Assembly (NCBI GenBank): GCA_910586215.1
Contig: CAJUGH010000021.1
Coordinates: 1 to 64,000, forward strand
Direction of reading: 5' to 3'
Length of the DNA stretch: 64,000 nt
Source: an uncultured Acetatifactor sp.
Lineage (GTDB): Bacteria > Bacillota > Clostridia > Lachnospirales > Lachnospiraceae
Below, piece after piece: positions 33,187 to 42,711 of the stretch. Position 1 is the first letter of the stretch. The number at the start of each line of letters is the position of its first letter. The position numbers and the translations under genes are program-made. The notes below the pieces were generated by a model. That model was not told the DNA's origin. It saw only the letters and a program-made list of their open reading frames with translations, and did no database searches.

Positions 33187-34953
33187 ATGGATAGAGCAGC
33201 AATGGTACATATCGTAACAGGGGATGTGGCTGGGAGGGTGGCAGCTGGCAATCCACAGGTCCAGGGAACACAGGCCCAGACTAGGGCACTGTATGGCAGC
33301 TTCCTGTTACAGGAAGGGGAATCCCTTCTGGAAGGGCTGGTGCGGAACCGGTACCGCATCCAGGCGCCCTGTGGGGGCCTGGGGCGCTGCGGCAAGTGCA
33401 GGGTGAAGGTGCTGGAGGGAGACCTGCCAGTCACCGGACAGGACAGGATGGCATTTTCAGAGTCTGAACTGGCAGAAGGGTGGAGACTGGCCTGTCGGGC
33501 ATTTCCAAAGGAGGATGTGAAGATCCTGCTGCCGGAGGACATGGACAGGGATTTCGAGATTCTTTTGGCAGATGTGGATGCTGGTTCCAGCCATCCCGCA
33601 GGGAAGATAGCGGAATCGGGGCAGGACCAGGCATCTCCTGGGCAGGGTCAGGCATCCTGCACCTGTGGCCAGGAGACCGGATACTGTGTGGCGGTAGACC
33701 TGGGAACCACTACCATTGCCATGGTGCTTCTGGAGGAAGGAGGCGCGGAGCCGCTCCAGACGGTGTCCTTTGTGAACCGGCAGCGGCAGTATGGCGCCGA
33801 TGTGATTGCCCGGATCCAGGCTTCCGTGGATGGAAAACAGGGTGAGTTACAGGAATGTATCCGGGAGGATCTGTGGGAGGGAATGAAAAAGCTGGCCAAA
33901 GAGGCTGGGATTTTCTTTTCCCAGATCCGACAGGTGGTCATAAGCGGGAACACCACCATGGGGCATCTGCTCCTGGGATATCCCTGTCAGGGGCTGGGGG
34001 TCTATCCCTTTACGCCAGTTTGTATTGACATTGTGCAGGGAGGATTCCGGGAACTGACCCAGGGGCATGAACCAGGGACAGAGAGAGGCAGGAGTATCCG
34101 GCCTGCCTTGCCTTTGGAAGAGGCAGGAGGAAACGGTCCTGCCCTGATGGTGTTGCCGGGTATCTCCACTTTTGTGGGAGGGGACATTGTGTCCGGACTC
34201 TATGCACTGGATTTTGACCGGAAGGAAGGAATCTGCCTGCTGGTGGACCTGGGGACCAACGGGGAGATGGCCCTGGGCAACGGGGAGAAGATCCTGGTGA
34301 CTTCCGCTGCAGCGGGACCGGCTTTTGAGGGTGGTAATATCACCTGGGGGACGGGCAGTGTGGCAGGGGCCATCTGTTCCGTACATCTGGACAGAGAAGG
34401 GAAGGCGCAGATTGTCACCATTCGCAATGCTCTGCCCACAGGGATCTGTGGCACAGGGGTGGTGGAGACGGTGCGGGAACTGGTGCGCACAGGAATCGTG
34501 GACGAGACGGGAATGCTGCAGGAGGAATATTTTGAAGAGGGTTTTCCCCTGGCCAGGACACCGGATGGCCGACAGATCGTGTTTACCGGGCCGGATGTCA
34601 GGGAGATCCAGCTTGCCAAGGCAGCCATCCGGGCAGGCATCGAGACCTTGCTCCTGCGCTATGGGGTCACGGCGGCAGACATACAGGAAGTGTATCTGGC
34701 AGGAGGGTTTGGGCATAAGCTGGATCCGGAAGCAGCGGTGGCCATAGGCATGTTACCCCGGGAACTGCTTGGCAGGATCCAGGGGGTGGGGAACAGTTCC
34801 CTGGCTGGTGCCATGAAATTCCTTCAGGAGGGGAATGGCAGGGAAAGGATGGAAGGAATCCGGCGCATATCCCAGGAGATCGGGCTGGCCGCAGACAAGG
34901 ACTTCCAGACATTTTACATGGATGCCATGTTTTTTGATGAAGATGCAGAATGA
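33187..34953 (+). CDS. Reductive activator of corrinoid proteins (RamA/RACo-type, 2Fe-2S plus ASKHA)
   Basis: 588 residues. An N-terminal plant-type ferredoxin domain has C62, C68, C71 (PCGGLGRCGKC) and C103 (LACRA) for one 2Fe-2S cluster. A Gln/Ser-rich linker with CTC follows, then an ASKHA ATPase domain with VAVDLGTTTIAMVL (near 165), GNTTMGHLLLG, LVDLGTNGEMALGN and LAGGFGHKLDPEAAVAIG. Such proteins use ATP and a low-potential electron to return Co(II) to Co(I) after accidental oxidation. The start at 33187 has GGGAG nine bases upstream; the open frame to the left has no RBS. Confidence 0.93.
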   Translation: MDRAAMVHIVTGDVAGRVAAGNPQVQGTQAQTRALYGSFLLQEGESLLEGLVRNRYRIQAPCGGLGRCGKCRVKVLEGDLPVTGQDRMAFSESELAEGWRLACRAFPKEDVKILLPEDMDRDFEILLADVDAGSSHPAGKIAESGQDQASPGQGQASCTCGQETGYCVAVDLGTTTIAMVLLEEGGAEPLQTVSFVNRQRQYGADVIARIQASVDGKQGELQECIREDLWEGMKKLAKEAGIFFSQIRQVVISGNTTMGHLLLGYPCQGLGVYPFTPVCIDIVQGGFRELTQGHEPGTERGRSIRPALPLEEAGGNGPALMVLPGISTFVGGDIVSGLYALDFDRKEGICLLVDLGTNGEMALGNGEKILVTSAAAGPAFEGGNITWGTGSVAGAICSVHLDREGKAQIVTIRNALPTGICGTGVVETVRELVRTGIVDETGMLQEEYFEEGFPLARTPDGRQIVFTGPDVREIQLAKAAIRAGIETLLLRYGVTAADIQEVYLAGGFGHKLDPEAAVAIGMLPRELLGRIQGVGNSSLAGAMKFLQEGNGRERMEGIRRISQEIGLAADKDFQTFYMDAMFFDEDAE

Positions 34954-35009
34954 ACGAAAATCTGTAGAAAAACTGCATACATAGTATGGACTGAAATAAG
35001 AGATATGTG

Positions 35010-35041
35010 AAAGGGACCGGAACATTGTTCCGGCCCTTTTC
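35010..35041. terminator. Bidirectional terminator between convergent genes
   Basis: AAGGGACCGGAAC (35011-35023) pairs with GTTCCGGCCCTT (35027-35038) around a 3-base loop, with one bulge, and an A-run on one side and a T-run on the other. It lies between the activator gene and the convergent second methyltransferase. Confidence 0.8.
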
Positions 35042-35056
35042 ACGTTCCGTAAGGTC

Positions 35057-36094
35057 TCAATAGACAGCCTGGGCCTCTTCAAACAGGGCATGGATATTGG
35101 CAGGAGGCACATCCGGCATAATGGCTTCATGGCTGGGGGATATAATCAGACCGGTGGGGAAGAGGGTGCGCAGTTCCCGCACTTTGGCCCGTACCATTTC
35201 GGGGGTGCCGTTCACCAGCAGGTCCTGGGTGTCCACGCCGCCGCAGAAGGACACCTTCCCGCCGAATTTCTCCTTCAGGTTTGCCGGTTCCATTCCGGCA
35301 GCCAGGGCCTGGATGGGATGGATCACATCCACGCCTGCCTCGATCAGATCGGGAATCACATCCACAATGGAGCCGCAGGAATGGTAGATGACTTTTAAGC
35401 CGTAGGAGTGAGCCTGCTCGATGAGCTTACGGCTGCCAGGGATGACGAAATCCCGTACACACTGGGGGGAGAGCATCAGTCCCCGCTGGCTGCCCATGTC
35501 ATTGCCGATGAGCACTGCATCCAGTTGTCCCTTAGTGGCTTCATAGAAGATCTCATTGGCCTTCAGGTAGAAATTCACGATTTTCCTGTCCACGGCCTGG
35601 TAGATCTCCGGGTTGGAGAGCATATTCATCAGGGCGGTCTCCATGCCAAAGGAAGCACAGGTATCCTGGAAGTGGGCAGACCAGCACATAGCCAGGCGTA
35701 CTTTGTCCGCAGGGGCCATGGCCACACGCCTGCGGCATTCCTCCACATCAATATATTCGGCGGGATCCGGCCATTGGAAGAAGGCCAGGTCCTCCTCTTC
35801 CTCTGCATCCTTGAAACAGCCATCAGCGGTTAGGGTGCGTTCCTCGGCATCCACATTGTTGTCCATATACCAGTCGAAGGCGGCGTAAATGGCAGTGGAC
35901 GTAGGGGACTGGTAGGGTACTTCCACGGCGTAGAAATCATCCCCCACAGCAAGCTTCAGTTCATGCATGTCCTTCACTCCGTAATGGGCGAAAAGGGCGG
36001 GCTGTGCCTTGATGTCTGGCATGCCCAGCCAGGCGGCAGGCCGGTCCACGGGTCTGCGTTCAACGGTTGCAAAAAAGCGTTCTCTGCTGTTCAT
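35057..36094 (-). CDS. Second UroD-type methyltransferase of the corrinoid locus
   Basis: 345 residues. The UroD fold is marked by RRPVDRPAAWLG at the start, GNDMGSQRGLMLSP (about 198-210), H238-S-C240 (IYHSCGS) and the C-terminal ISPSHEAIMPDVPPANI. The zinc-type H-x-C is kept, but the third Cys is not at the MtaA position; SFCGGVD near 282 may supply it. This places it in a different branch from the gene at 29973. AAAGGAG lies 8 bases before the ATG. It may be the substrate-specific partner, as UroD-type domains are in CmuA, but this is inference. Confidence 0.85.
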   Translation of the reverse strand: MNSRERFFATVERRPVDRPAAWLGMPDIKAQPALFAHYGVKDMHELKLAVGDDFYAVEVPYQSPTSTAIYAAFDWYMDNNVDAEERTLTADGCFKDAEEEEDLAFFQWPDPAEYIDVEECRRRVAMAPADKVRLAMCWSAHFQDTCASFGMETALMNMLSNPEIYQAVDRKIVNFYLKANEIFYEATKGQLDAVLIGNDMGSQRGLMLSPQCVRDFVIPGSRKLIEQAHSYGLKVIYHSCGSIVDVIPDLIEAGVDVIHPIQALAAGMEPANLKEKFGGKVSFCGGVDTQDLLVNGTPEMVRAKVRELRTLFPTGLIISPSHEAIMPDVPPANIHALFEEAQAVY

Positions 36095-36350
36095 GTCTTT
36101 TCTCCTTTAAAGTTAGTGGCATTACAGATAGGGCGGTGGTACCAGTGACACATTCCAGGAATGAATGCACCGATGTACCAGCCAGAATGGCAGTCTGGCT
36201 TCCAGCCTGTTTTGTTAAAGTATAGCATAGGGCCATGAATAAATCCATTTCTTTTCCCTTCAGAAATAAAAAAGAATAGATTTATGTTTACGTATGTATT
36301 AGAATAGATGCTATGAAATGGAAAAATAGAAAGAAACGGAGGCGCTTTTC
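36095..36350. other. Divergent spacer
   Basis: 256 bases between divergent genes. On the minus strand TATACT (about 36221-36226) could be a -10 for the methyltransferase gene. A short CCAGA/TCTGG hairpin lies at about 36181-36199. No other feature was recognised. Confidence 0.35.
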
Positions 36351-37766
36351 ATGAATATATTGGTAGTCAATGGCAGTCCAAAGGGAAGTGCCAGCATTAC
36401 ACTCCAGACGGTGCTGTATCTGCAGAAATGTTTTCCACAGCATACCTTTCAGTATCTGCATGCCGGGCAGCAGATCCGTATGCTGGAGAAGGATTTCACG
36501 CCCGCTGTGCAAGCCCTGGAGAAGGTGGAGCTGATCCTGTTCTCTTATCCCGTCTACACGTTCCTTGCGCCCAGCCAGCTGCACCGGTTCCTGGAGCTGG
36601 TCAAGGAATCCGGCATCAGCCTGGCTGGGAAATATGCCACCCAGATCACCACGTCCAAGCATTTCTACGATGTGACAGCCCATCGCTATATCCAGGAGAA
36701 CTGCCAGGATCTGGGAATGCGCATGATCAAGGGGTTTTCCGCGGACATGGAGGATCTGCTGAGGTCCCAGGGTCAAAAGGAGGCCATTGCGTTCTTCCGC
36801 TATGTGCTCTGGTGCAGGAAGACGGAAAGCTTCGAACCTCCTTTGGCCCCCAGGTCCCTTCCTGTCCACAAGCCCGTGCAGGTGCCAAAGGTCATGCAGC
36901 AGGAGGAGGGCACAGAGCGGTCAAGGGACAAGAAAGACCAGAAAGCAGGAAGCCGGAAGGCATACAAGGTGGTGATTGTCACAGATGCGCGTGAGGAGGA
37001 TACGCAGTTACGGCGCATGATTGCCCGTTTCCAGGCGGTGTTTCCCTATGAGAGCCGGATCGTGAATATCCGGGAATATCCTCTTGCAGGTGGATGCCTT
37101 GGCTGTTTTCACTGCGCCGCCACTGGCAAATGTATCTACAGGGATGGATTTGACGAATTCCTGCGGGGGGATATCCAGAGTGCAGATGGAACGGTGTATG
37201 CGTTCTCCATCCAGGATCATTCCATGGGCGCTGTTTTCAAAAAGTATGATGACCGCCAGTTCTGCAACGGGCACCGTACCGTCACCATGGGGAGCCCGGT
37301 GGGCTATCTGGTCAGCGGCAACTACAGCGAAGAGGAGAACCTTAGGATGATCCTGGAGGGACGCAGCGAGGTGGGCGGCAATTTCCTGGCCGGTGTGGCC
37401 ACGGATGAACACGACCCGGACGGTGATATCGACAGACTTTCCCGCACGCTTGCCTATGCCTTGAGACATCATTATGCCCAGCCGAAGAATTTCTATGGAG
37501 TAGGAGGCATGAAAATCTTTAGGGACTTGATCTTCCTCATGCAGGGGATGATGAGGGCAGACCACCGCTTTTTCAAGGAAAACGGGCAGTATGATTTCCC
37601 GCAGAAGCAGCCGGGCACGATCTTGAAAATGTATCTGGTGGGGACGCTGATGGCTTCTCCGGCCGTCCAGAAGAAGATAGGGAATCAGTTGACGGAAGGG
37701 ATGCTGGCGCCCTACCGGAAGATTCTGGAAGAGGACAAGGGAGATGGAAGGAAGAAACAGAAATAA
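36351..37766 (+). CDS. Tandem flavodoxin-like NAD(P)H-dependent reductase
   Basis: 471 residues with two flavodoxin-like units. The first begins MNILVVNGSPKGSAS, an FMN phosphate loop, and has YPVYTFLAPSQLHRF as the second FMN loop. The second starts near 203 (KVVIVTDAREED) and contains the Cys cluster GGCLGCFHCAATGKC seen in iron-sulfur flavoproteins and NADPH-dependent FMN reductases, then MGSPVGYLVSGNY. A charged linker (about 175-202) joins them. Likely a cytoplasmic electron-transfer flavoprotein. It sits beside the corrinoid locus, which needs a low-potential reductant, but divergently transcribed. GGAGG lies nine bases before the ATG. Confidence 0.8.
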   Translation: MNILVVNGSPKGSASITLQTVLYLQKCFPQHTFQYLHAGQQIRMLEKDFTPAVQALEKVELILFSYPVYTFLAPSQLHRFLELVKESGISLAGKYATQITTSKHFYDVTAHRYIQENCQDLGMRMIKGFSADMEDLLRSQGQKEAIAFFRYVLWCRKTESFEPPLAPRSLPVHKPVQVPKVMQQEEGTERSRDKKDQKAGSRKAYKVVIVTDAREEDTQLRRMIARFQAVFPYESRIVNIREYPLAGGCLGCFHCAATGKCIYRDGFDEFLRGDIQSADGTVYAFSIQDHSMGAVFKKYDDRQFCNGHRTVTMGSPVGYLVSGNYSEEENLRMILEGRSEVGGNFLAGVATDEHDPDGDIDRLSRTLAYALRHHYAQPKNFYGVGGMKIFRDLIFLMQGMMRADHRFFKENGQYDFPQKQPGTILKMYLVGTLMASPAVQKKIGNQLTEGMLAPYRKILEEDKGDGRKKQK

Positions 37767-39078
37767 GATGTGCAACAAAAGGGACTGCCAGGAGCATGCA
37801 CGTGAAGGGCACATTCACCGGAAGAAGGAACCGTGGAAAGATGCAGTTCTTTTTCTGGGTCTGCTCCTGTTGCTCGCAGGGTGTGCCGGGAAAACCGGTG
37901 ACGTACCAGGGGCAGATACCCAGGCCCCGCCAGCCATGGCCCGGGGAGCAGAACAGCCAGGCCTGGTGCCGGAAGGAAACGGCCAGGATATGTGTGGGGA
38001 AGGACAGGGCGAAGACCCGGAGGATGCCGGGATGGATTCTGCCCTGCAGGAACTGGAGATTCATTTCCTGGATGTGGGTCAGGGGGACTGTACCCTGGTC
38101 ACCTGCGGCGGGGAATCCCTGCTGATCGATGCAGGGGACAATGAACAGGGTATCAAGGTACAGAACTATCTGCAGAAGCAGGGGATTGATTTCCTGGACT
38201 ATGTGTTGTGTACCCATCCCGATGCGGATCACATCGGTGGGATCGATGTCGTACTGTATAAGTTTGACTGTGGCACCCTTTTCATGACCGGGGAGGAGAG
38301 GGATACCAAGACCTACCGGGACGTGGCAGAGGTGATGAAGGAAAAGGGCTGCCAGAAGACCCTGCCTGTGGTGGGAGACCAGTATACCCTGGGAGATGCC
38401 ACATTTACCATGGTAGGTCCGTACCGGGAGGATGAGACGGGCAACAACAACTCCATTGCCATCCTGCTTGCCCATGGGGAGAATACCTTCCTGTTCACCG
38501 GGGATGCTGAAGAGGAGGAAGAACTGGACATGCTTTTCGGGGACACTCCCTTGTCGGCAGATGTGTACAAGGCGGGACATCATGGCAGCAGTACATCCTC
38601 CTGTCAGGAATTCCTGGATGCGGTGCAGCCTGCCTATGTGGTCATCAGCTGCGGTGTGGATAATTCCTATGGGCATCCCCACGCAGAGTCCATGAACCGG
38701 TTCCGGGCCATGGGAGTGCAGATATTCCGGACCGATGAGCAGGGAACAGTGATGGTGACCAGCAATGGGAAGGAACTTACCTGGAACTGTAGTCCTTCTG
38801 ATACCTGGCAGGCCGGGGAGCCTACCGGTGGAACCGGGGCAGGAGGATCCTCCGGGGAATCCCAGGAAGCAGGGCCTGCAGACGGCACACAGGAGATGGA
38901 AGGAGACAGCCAGGGGGAGGCTATGCTGTATATCTGTAATGTGGGCAGCAGGAAATTCCATTATCCGGACTGTTCCAGTGTGGAGCAGATGAGCGAGAAG
39001 AACAAGCTGACCGTCACGGCCACCAGGGAGGAACTGATCGGCCAGGGGTATGAACCCTGCGGAAGCTGTAAACCGTAA
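37744..39078 (+). CDS. Secreted ComEC-like metallo-beta-lactamase-fold lipoprotein
   Basis: About 440 residues. After a hydrophilic start, FLGLLLLLAGCAG gives a lipobox, so the protein is anchored outside the membrane after about 46 residues. A Pro/Gly-rich linker follows, then a ComEC-type MBL domain: FLDVGQGDCTLV, LIDAGDNEQG, THPDADHIGG, the late strand LFTGDAEEEEE, and AGHHGSS. A C-terminal Ada-like zinc module (KFHYPDCSSV and GYEPCGSC) ends it. Such domains act as nucleases or hydrolases on extracellular DNA or other phosphoesters. ATG 37744 overlaps the previous gene; ATG 37768 is equally possible and gives MCNKRDC. Confidence 0.88.
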   Translation: MEGRNRNKMCNKRDCQEHAREGHIHRKKEPWKDAVLFLGLLLLLAGCAGKTGDVPGADTQAPPAMARGAEQPGLVPEGNGQDMCGEGQGEDPEDAGMDSALQELEIHFLDVGQGDCTLVTCGGESLLIDAGDNEQGIKVQNYLQKQGIDFLDYVLCTHPDADHIGGIDVVLYKFDCGTLFMTGEERDTKTYRDVAEVMKEKGCQKTLPVVGDQYTLGDATFTMVGPYREDETGNNNSIAILLAHGENTFLFTGDAEEEEELDMLFGDTPLSADVYKAGHHGSSTSSCQEFLDAVQPAYVVISCGVDNSYGHPHAESMNRFRAMGVQIFRTDEQGTVMVTSNGKELTWNCSPSDTWQAGEPTGGTGAGGSSGESQEAGPADGTQEMEGDSQGEAMLYICNVGSRKFHYPDCSSVEQMSEKNKLTVTATREELIGQGYEPCGSCKP

Positions 39079-39173
39079 AGGATATACTGTTTCACCAATG
39101 AGTTTTGCCGGGAAGAGGAAGGGATACAGGATCCCTCCGATGGCGGGAAAGAAGGGAAAGAGAGGAATATACA

Positions 39174-41159
39174 ATGAAGATCAAGATCGGTACAGGGAAA
39201 AAGGCACGTCTGCAGGAGGGCATGATTGGTCTGTTTTTCGAGGACATCAATTACGCGGCAGACGGGGGCCTGTATGCGGAGCTGCTGGAGAACCGGTCCT
39301 TTGAGTTTCTGAAGGCTACAGGGGATGCCAGGGATTACCAGGTGGAATACGATGGCAGCTATGGCTGGGAGATGTATCCGGCAGGGGCAAAGGGGCAGTG
39401 CAGGTGTGTCATGGGCAGCCCCCACTGTGAGGAGAATCCACATTATATGCGGCTTGAGACGGCAGTGCCTGGAGAAGGGCTACAGAACAAGGCTTATGAA
39501 GGTATCTGCCTGAAGAAAGACATGGAGTACCGGCTTACTTTCTGGGCCAGGTGTGTGAGATTTGATGGCACCTTTCTGGCTGTGGTAGAGAAGGACGGTG
39601 TAGTGTATGCCCAGGCCAGGATACAGGCCGCAGAGGGAAAAGAGGAGACCTACAATTACTTCCGCAAATATGAAGGGATTCTCCAGGCCACAGGAGATGT
39701 GAACCAGGCGGTGTTCGCCCTGTGCCTGTCAGAAGCTGGCATCGTGGAACTGGACTTTATCTCCCTGATGCCCCAGGATGCGGTCTGTGGGATCTTCAGG
39801 AGAGATCTCTTTGACATGCTGAAGGAACTGCGGCCCGGATTCATCCGTTTTCCTGGCGGTTGCATCGTGGAAGGGAATACCCTTGCCAACCGGTACCGTT
39901 ACAAGGATAGTCTGAAGCCGGTGTGGGCCAGGAAGAACAACTGGAACCGTTGGGCAGTGCATGGCAATTGTGAAGAGAACGGCTATGAAGGCATCTACAG
40001 CCATTACAACCAGACCCTTGGTCTTGGATATTACGAATATTTCCTGCTCTGTGAGATGATCGGAGCAAAGCCCCTGCCAGTGCTGAACGTAGGTCTGGCC
40101 TGCCAGTACCAGTCCCATGAGCTGGTGGGGATGGAGGATCCCCTGTTTCAGGAATTTGTGCAGGATGCCCTGGATCTGATTGAGTTCGCCAACGGCAGCA
40201 CGGATACCACATGGGGAGCCGTCCGTGCGAAAATGGGGCATCCTGAAGCCTTCGGCCTTACCATGCTGGGGGTGGGCAATGAGCAGTGGCAGACTGAAAA
40301 AGTGGATTTCTTCCAGCGCTATGAAATATTTGAGAAAACCATCCATGCCGTGGCGCCATCCATCCAGCTTATCGGTTCCGCAGGTCCCGACATCACCTCG
40401 GAACGGTATGAGAAGGCCTGGGCATTCTACCATGCCCATCAGGAGCAGGAGAATTTTGTGTATGCCGTGGATGAACATTACTATGTAAAGCCCCAGTGGC
40501 TCTATGACCATACGGATTTTTATGACGGATATGACAGAAAGGTGAAGGTGTTCTCCGGGGAGTATGCGGCCCATCCTTCCAGCGGTTTTAACCAGCCTTA
40601 TGCCAATACCCTGGAGGGAGCGCTGGCAGAAGCAGCCTTCCTCACCGGGGTGGAGCGGAACGGAGATGTGGTAGTGCTGGCATCCTATGCGCCCCTGTTT
40701 GCCAGGGTTGGCTATGCCCAGTGGTCTCCGGATATGATCTGGTTCGACAGTACTTCCTGCTATGGAAGTCCCAGCTACTATGTGCAGAAGCTCTATGCCC
40801 ACAACATGGGGAATGCGACCCTGGAGACCTTCGGCCAGGAAAAGCAGGCTGCCGGGGAGGGACTCTACTATTCTGCCAGTTTCTGTGAGAAAAGCGGGGA
40901 AGTGATCGTGAAGGTGGTCAATTCCAGGGAGATGGCACAGCATATCGTCCTGGAACTGCCGGAAGAATGGCAGAAGGCGGCAGAGTCTGGAAACAAAGGC
41001 GGGATCCGCATGCAGGTACTGGCTGGCACAGGGAAGGATCTGTATAACAGCATTGGGGAGCCGGAAAAAATAGTTCCGGTAGAACAGACATGTGATTCCC
41101 TGGAAGGGATTGCGCTGCCACCGCTGTCCTTTGTGGTACTGCGGATCAAGGTGGCATGA
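39174..41159 (+). CDS. GH51-type alpha-L-arabinofuranosidase
   Basis: 661 residues, no signal peptide, so cytoplasmic. Acid/base E370 lies in GVGNEQW and nucleophile E463 in VFSGEYAAH, the pair typical of GH51 retaining arabinofuranosidases. The substrate-side loop RFPGGCIVEGNT near 225 is also family-like. Residues about 80-200 form an inserted carbohydrate-binding-like domain and the last 130 residues a beta-sandwich. The start at 39174 follows AGAGGAA. It heads a run of three glycosidase genes in one direction (GH51, GH27, GH4) and trims arabinose from imported oligosaccharides. Confidence 0.9.
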   Translation: MKIKIGTGKKARLQEGMIGLFFEDINYAADGGLYAELLENRSFEFLKATGDARDYQVEYDGSYGWEMYPAGAKGQCRCVMGSPHCEENPHYMRLETAVPGEGLQNKAYEGICLKKDMEYRLTFWARCVRFDGTFLAVVEKDGVVYAQARIQAAEGKEETYNYFRKYEGILQATGDVNQAVFALCLSEAGIVELDFISLMPQDAVCGIFRRDLFDMLKELRPGFIRFPGGCIVEGNTLANRYRYKDSLKPVWARKNNWNRWAVHGNCEENGYEGIYSHYNQTLGLGYYEYFLLCEMIGAKPLPVLNVGLACQYQSHELVGMEDPLFQEFVQDALDLIEFANGSTDTTWGAVRAKMGHPEAFGLTMLGVGNEQWQTEKVDFFQRYEIFEKTIHAVAPSIQLIGSAGPDITSERYEKAWAFYHAHQEQENFVYAVDEHYYVKPQWLYDHTDFYDGYDRKVKVFSGEYAAHPSSGFNQPYANTLEGALAEAAFLTGVERNGDVVVLASYAPLFARVGYAQWSPDMIWFDSTSCYGSPSYYVQKLYAHNMGNATLETFGQEKQAAGEGLYYSASFCEKSGEVIVKVVNSREMAQHIVLELPEEWQKAAESGNKGGIRMQVLAGTGKDLYNSIGEPEKIVPVEQTCDSLEGIALPPLSFVVLRIKVA

Positions 41160-41211
41160 AAAGAGGTAGGACTGTGCATACAGGAAAAGCAGGTAAGGGA
41201 GGATATACACC

Positions 41212-42516
41212 ATGAAACCCACAATGGACAAAGCCCCCATGGGCTGGAACAGTTACGACTATTATGACACCACCGTGACGGAGGAGCAGGTGAAGAAAAA
41301 TGCCGACTACCTGGCGGCGCATCTGAAGGAATATGGCTGGGAGTATGTGGTGGTGGACATCCAGTGGTATGCCAGGGATGCGGGAAGCCGCAGGGACCAG
41401 TTCCAGTACATACCCTTTGGGGACATGGAGATGGACGGATATGGCAGATACCAGCCGGCTGTCAACAGGTTTCCCTCCTCCGCAGGGGGAAAGGGTTTCG
41501 GGCCGCTGGCAGCCTATATTCATGACCTGGGACTGCGATTCGGCATCCATATCATGCGAGGGATTCCCAGACTGGCGGCCCACAGGCACCTGCCTGTGGA
41601 GGGAACGGCCTACACGGCGGCAGACACGGCGGATCCCGCGTCCATCTGTGGCTGGAATCCGGACATGTACGGTGTCCGGGACAATGCAGCCGGGCAGGCC
41701 TACTACGATTCCCTGGTTCAGATGTATGCGGACTGGGGTGTGGATTACATCAAATGTGATGATATCTGTGACAGCTGGATGTACCGGAATGACAGTTTCA
41801 GTGGCTGGCATGAGACCAGGATGCTCCAGGAAGCCATCGGGAAGACCGGAAGGAATATTGTCTTAAGCCTCTCCCCGGGCCCGGCCCATATTGACCGTGC
41901 CTGGCAGTATGAAAAATATGCCAATATGTGGCGGATCACAGATGATTTCTGGGATCGGTGGGAGCTGTTGCTGCCCATGTTCGCACGCTGTGAGCTGTGG
42001 CAGAACCATGTGGCGCAAGGCTCCTATCCGGACTGTGACATGCTGCCTCTGGGCAGGCTGGGCAAAGGCTTCGGACATGGGGAGAGGGACTGCAATTTCA
42101 CGAAAGAAGAGCAGAAGACCATGCTGACACTGTGGTGTATCTTTGGCTCCCCTCTGATGGTGGGGGCCGAATTGACGAAGCTGGATGAATGGACCAGATG
42201 GCTTCTGACCAGGAAAGAGATCCTAAAGCTTACAGGCAATGCCTATGTGGGCAGACAGGTGGAGCGGGATGGGCAACATGCGGTGTGGAGCTGCTTGAAC
42301 CGGGAGACGGGAGAGAGATACCTGGCGCTGTTCAACCTAAGGGAGGAGGAACAGGTACTCTCCTGCGATTTGGACGAGGTGGAGCAGTTTGCCAGGAGAC
42401 CAGGAAGCTTAGACGGGAAGGTGAAAGAGCTGTGGAGTGAAACCTGGGTGGATCTGGAACAGGGAAAGATCAGCCAGCCTGTTCCTGCCCATGGGACCAA
42501 GCTCTATAAACTGTAG
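41212..42516 (+). CDS. GH27-type alpha-galactosidase
   Basis: 434 residues, no signal peptide. APMGWNSYDYY opens the barrel as in GH27. The nucleophile is D183 (YIKCDD) and the acid/base lies at D244/D245 (RITDDFWD); WQNHVAQGSYPDCDML supplies the remaining pocket. It releases terminal alpha-galactose (or alpha-N-acetylgalactosamine in some members) with retention. The gene starts 52 bases after the GH51 stop and is likely co-transcribed. The combination suggests use of branched plant galactosides taken up as oligosaccharides; no transporter is adjacent. Confidence 0.9.
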   Translation: MKPTMDKAPMGWNSYDYYDTTVTEEQVKKNADYLAAHLKEYGWEYVVVDIQWYARDAGSRRDQFQYIPFGDMEMDGYGRYQPAVNRFPSSAGGKGFGPLAAYIHDLGLRFGIHIMRGIPRLAAHRHLPVEGTAYTAADTADPASICGWNPDMYGVRDNAAGQAYYDSLVQMYADWGVDYIKCDDICDSWMYRNDSFSGWHETRMLQEAIGKTGRNIVLSLSPGPAHIDRAWQYEKYANMWRITDDFWDRWELLLPMFARCELWQNHVAQGSYPDCDMLPLGRLGKGFGHGERDCNFTKEEQKTMLTLWCIFGSPLMVGAELTKLDEWTRWLLTRKEILKLTGNAYVGRQVERDGQHAVWSCLNRETGERYLALFNLREEEQVLSCDLDEVEQFARRPGSLDGKVKELWSETWVDLEQGKISQPVPAHGTKLYKL

Positions 42517-42577
42517 GGAACGCAGCCATAAAAGTAATTTAGGAAGAGGACATTGACCCTGGGAAAGGCCAAGTGCA

Positions 42578-42711
42578 GTTACTGTTCACTCGTGCCAATA
42601 CGAGGTGTTGTCACGTGCTATTTGCGTGACAAACTCGAGACTGCTGTGCGCCAAAAAGCCTGCATTTGGCGTTTTATGTGCATAATTGCTGTGAACGGAG
42701 TGAACAGTAGC
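42578..42711 (+). repeat. Interspersed structured repeat, copy B
   Basis: Terminal inverted repeats GTTACTGTTCACTC (42578-42591) and GAGTGAACAGTAGC (42698-42711) match except at one base. Inside, TTGTCACG/CGTGACAA (about 42608-42632) forms a perfect stem. GCGCCAAAAAGCC/GGCGTTTTATGTGC (about 42650-42682) forms the second. A tail block CGGGGGTGTTGACTTTTGG follows at 42742-42760. It lies between the GH27 and GH4 genes. Confidence 0.7.

Noticed and set aside
37573..39174. A 533-codon minus-strand frame opposite the MBL lipoprotein gene
   Set aside because: It spans two genes and their junction, lacks motifs and an RBS. The plus-strand frames carry lipobox and metal-site motifs.
39729..41240. A 503-codon minus-strand frame opposite the GH51 gene
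   Set aside because: It is a shadow of GH51 coding bias; catalytic residues lie on the plus strand.
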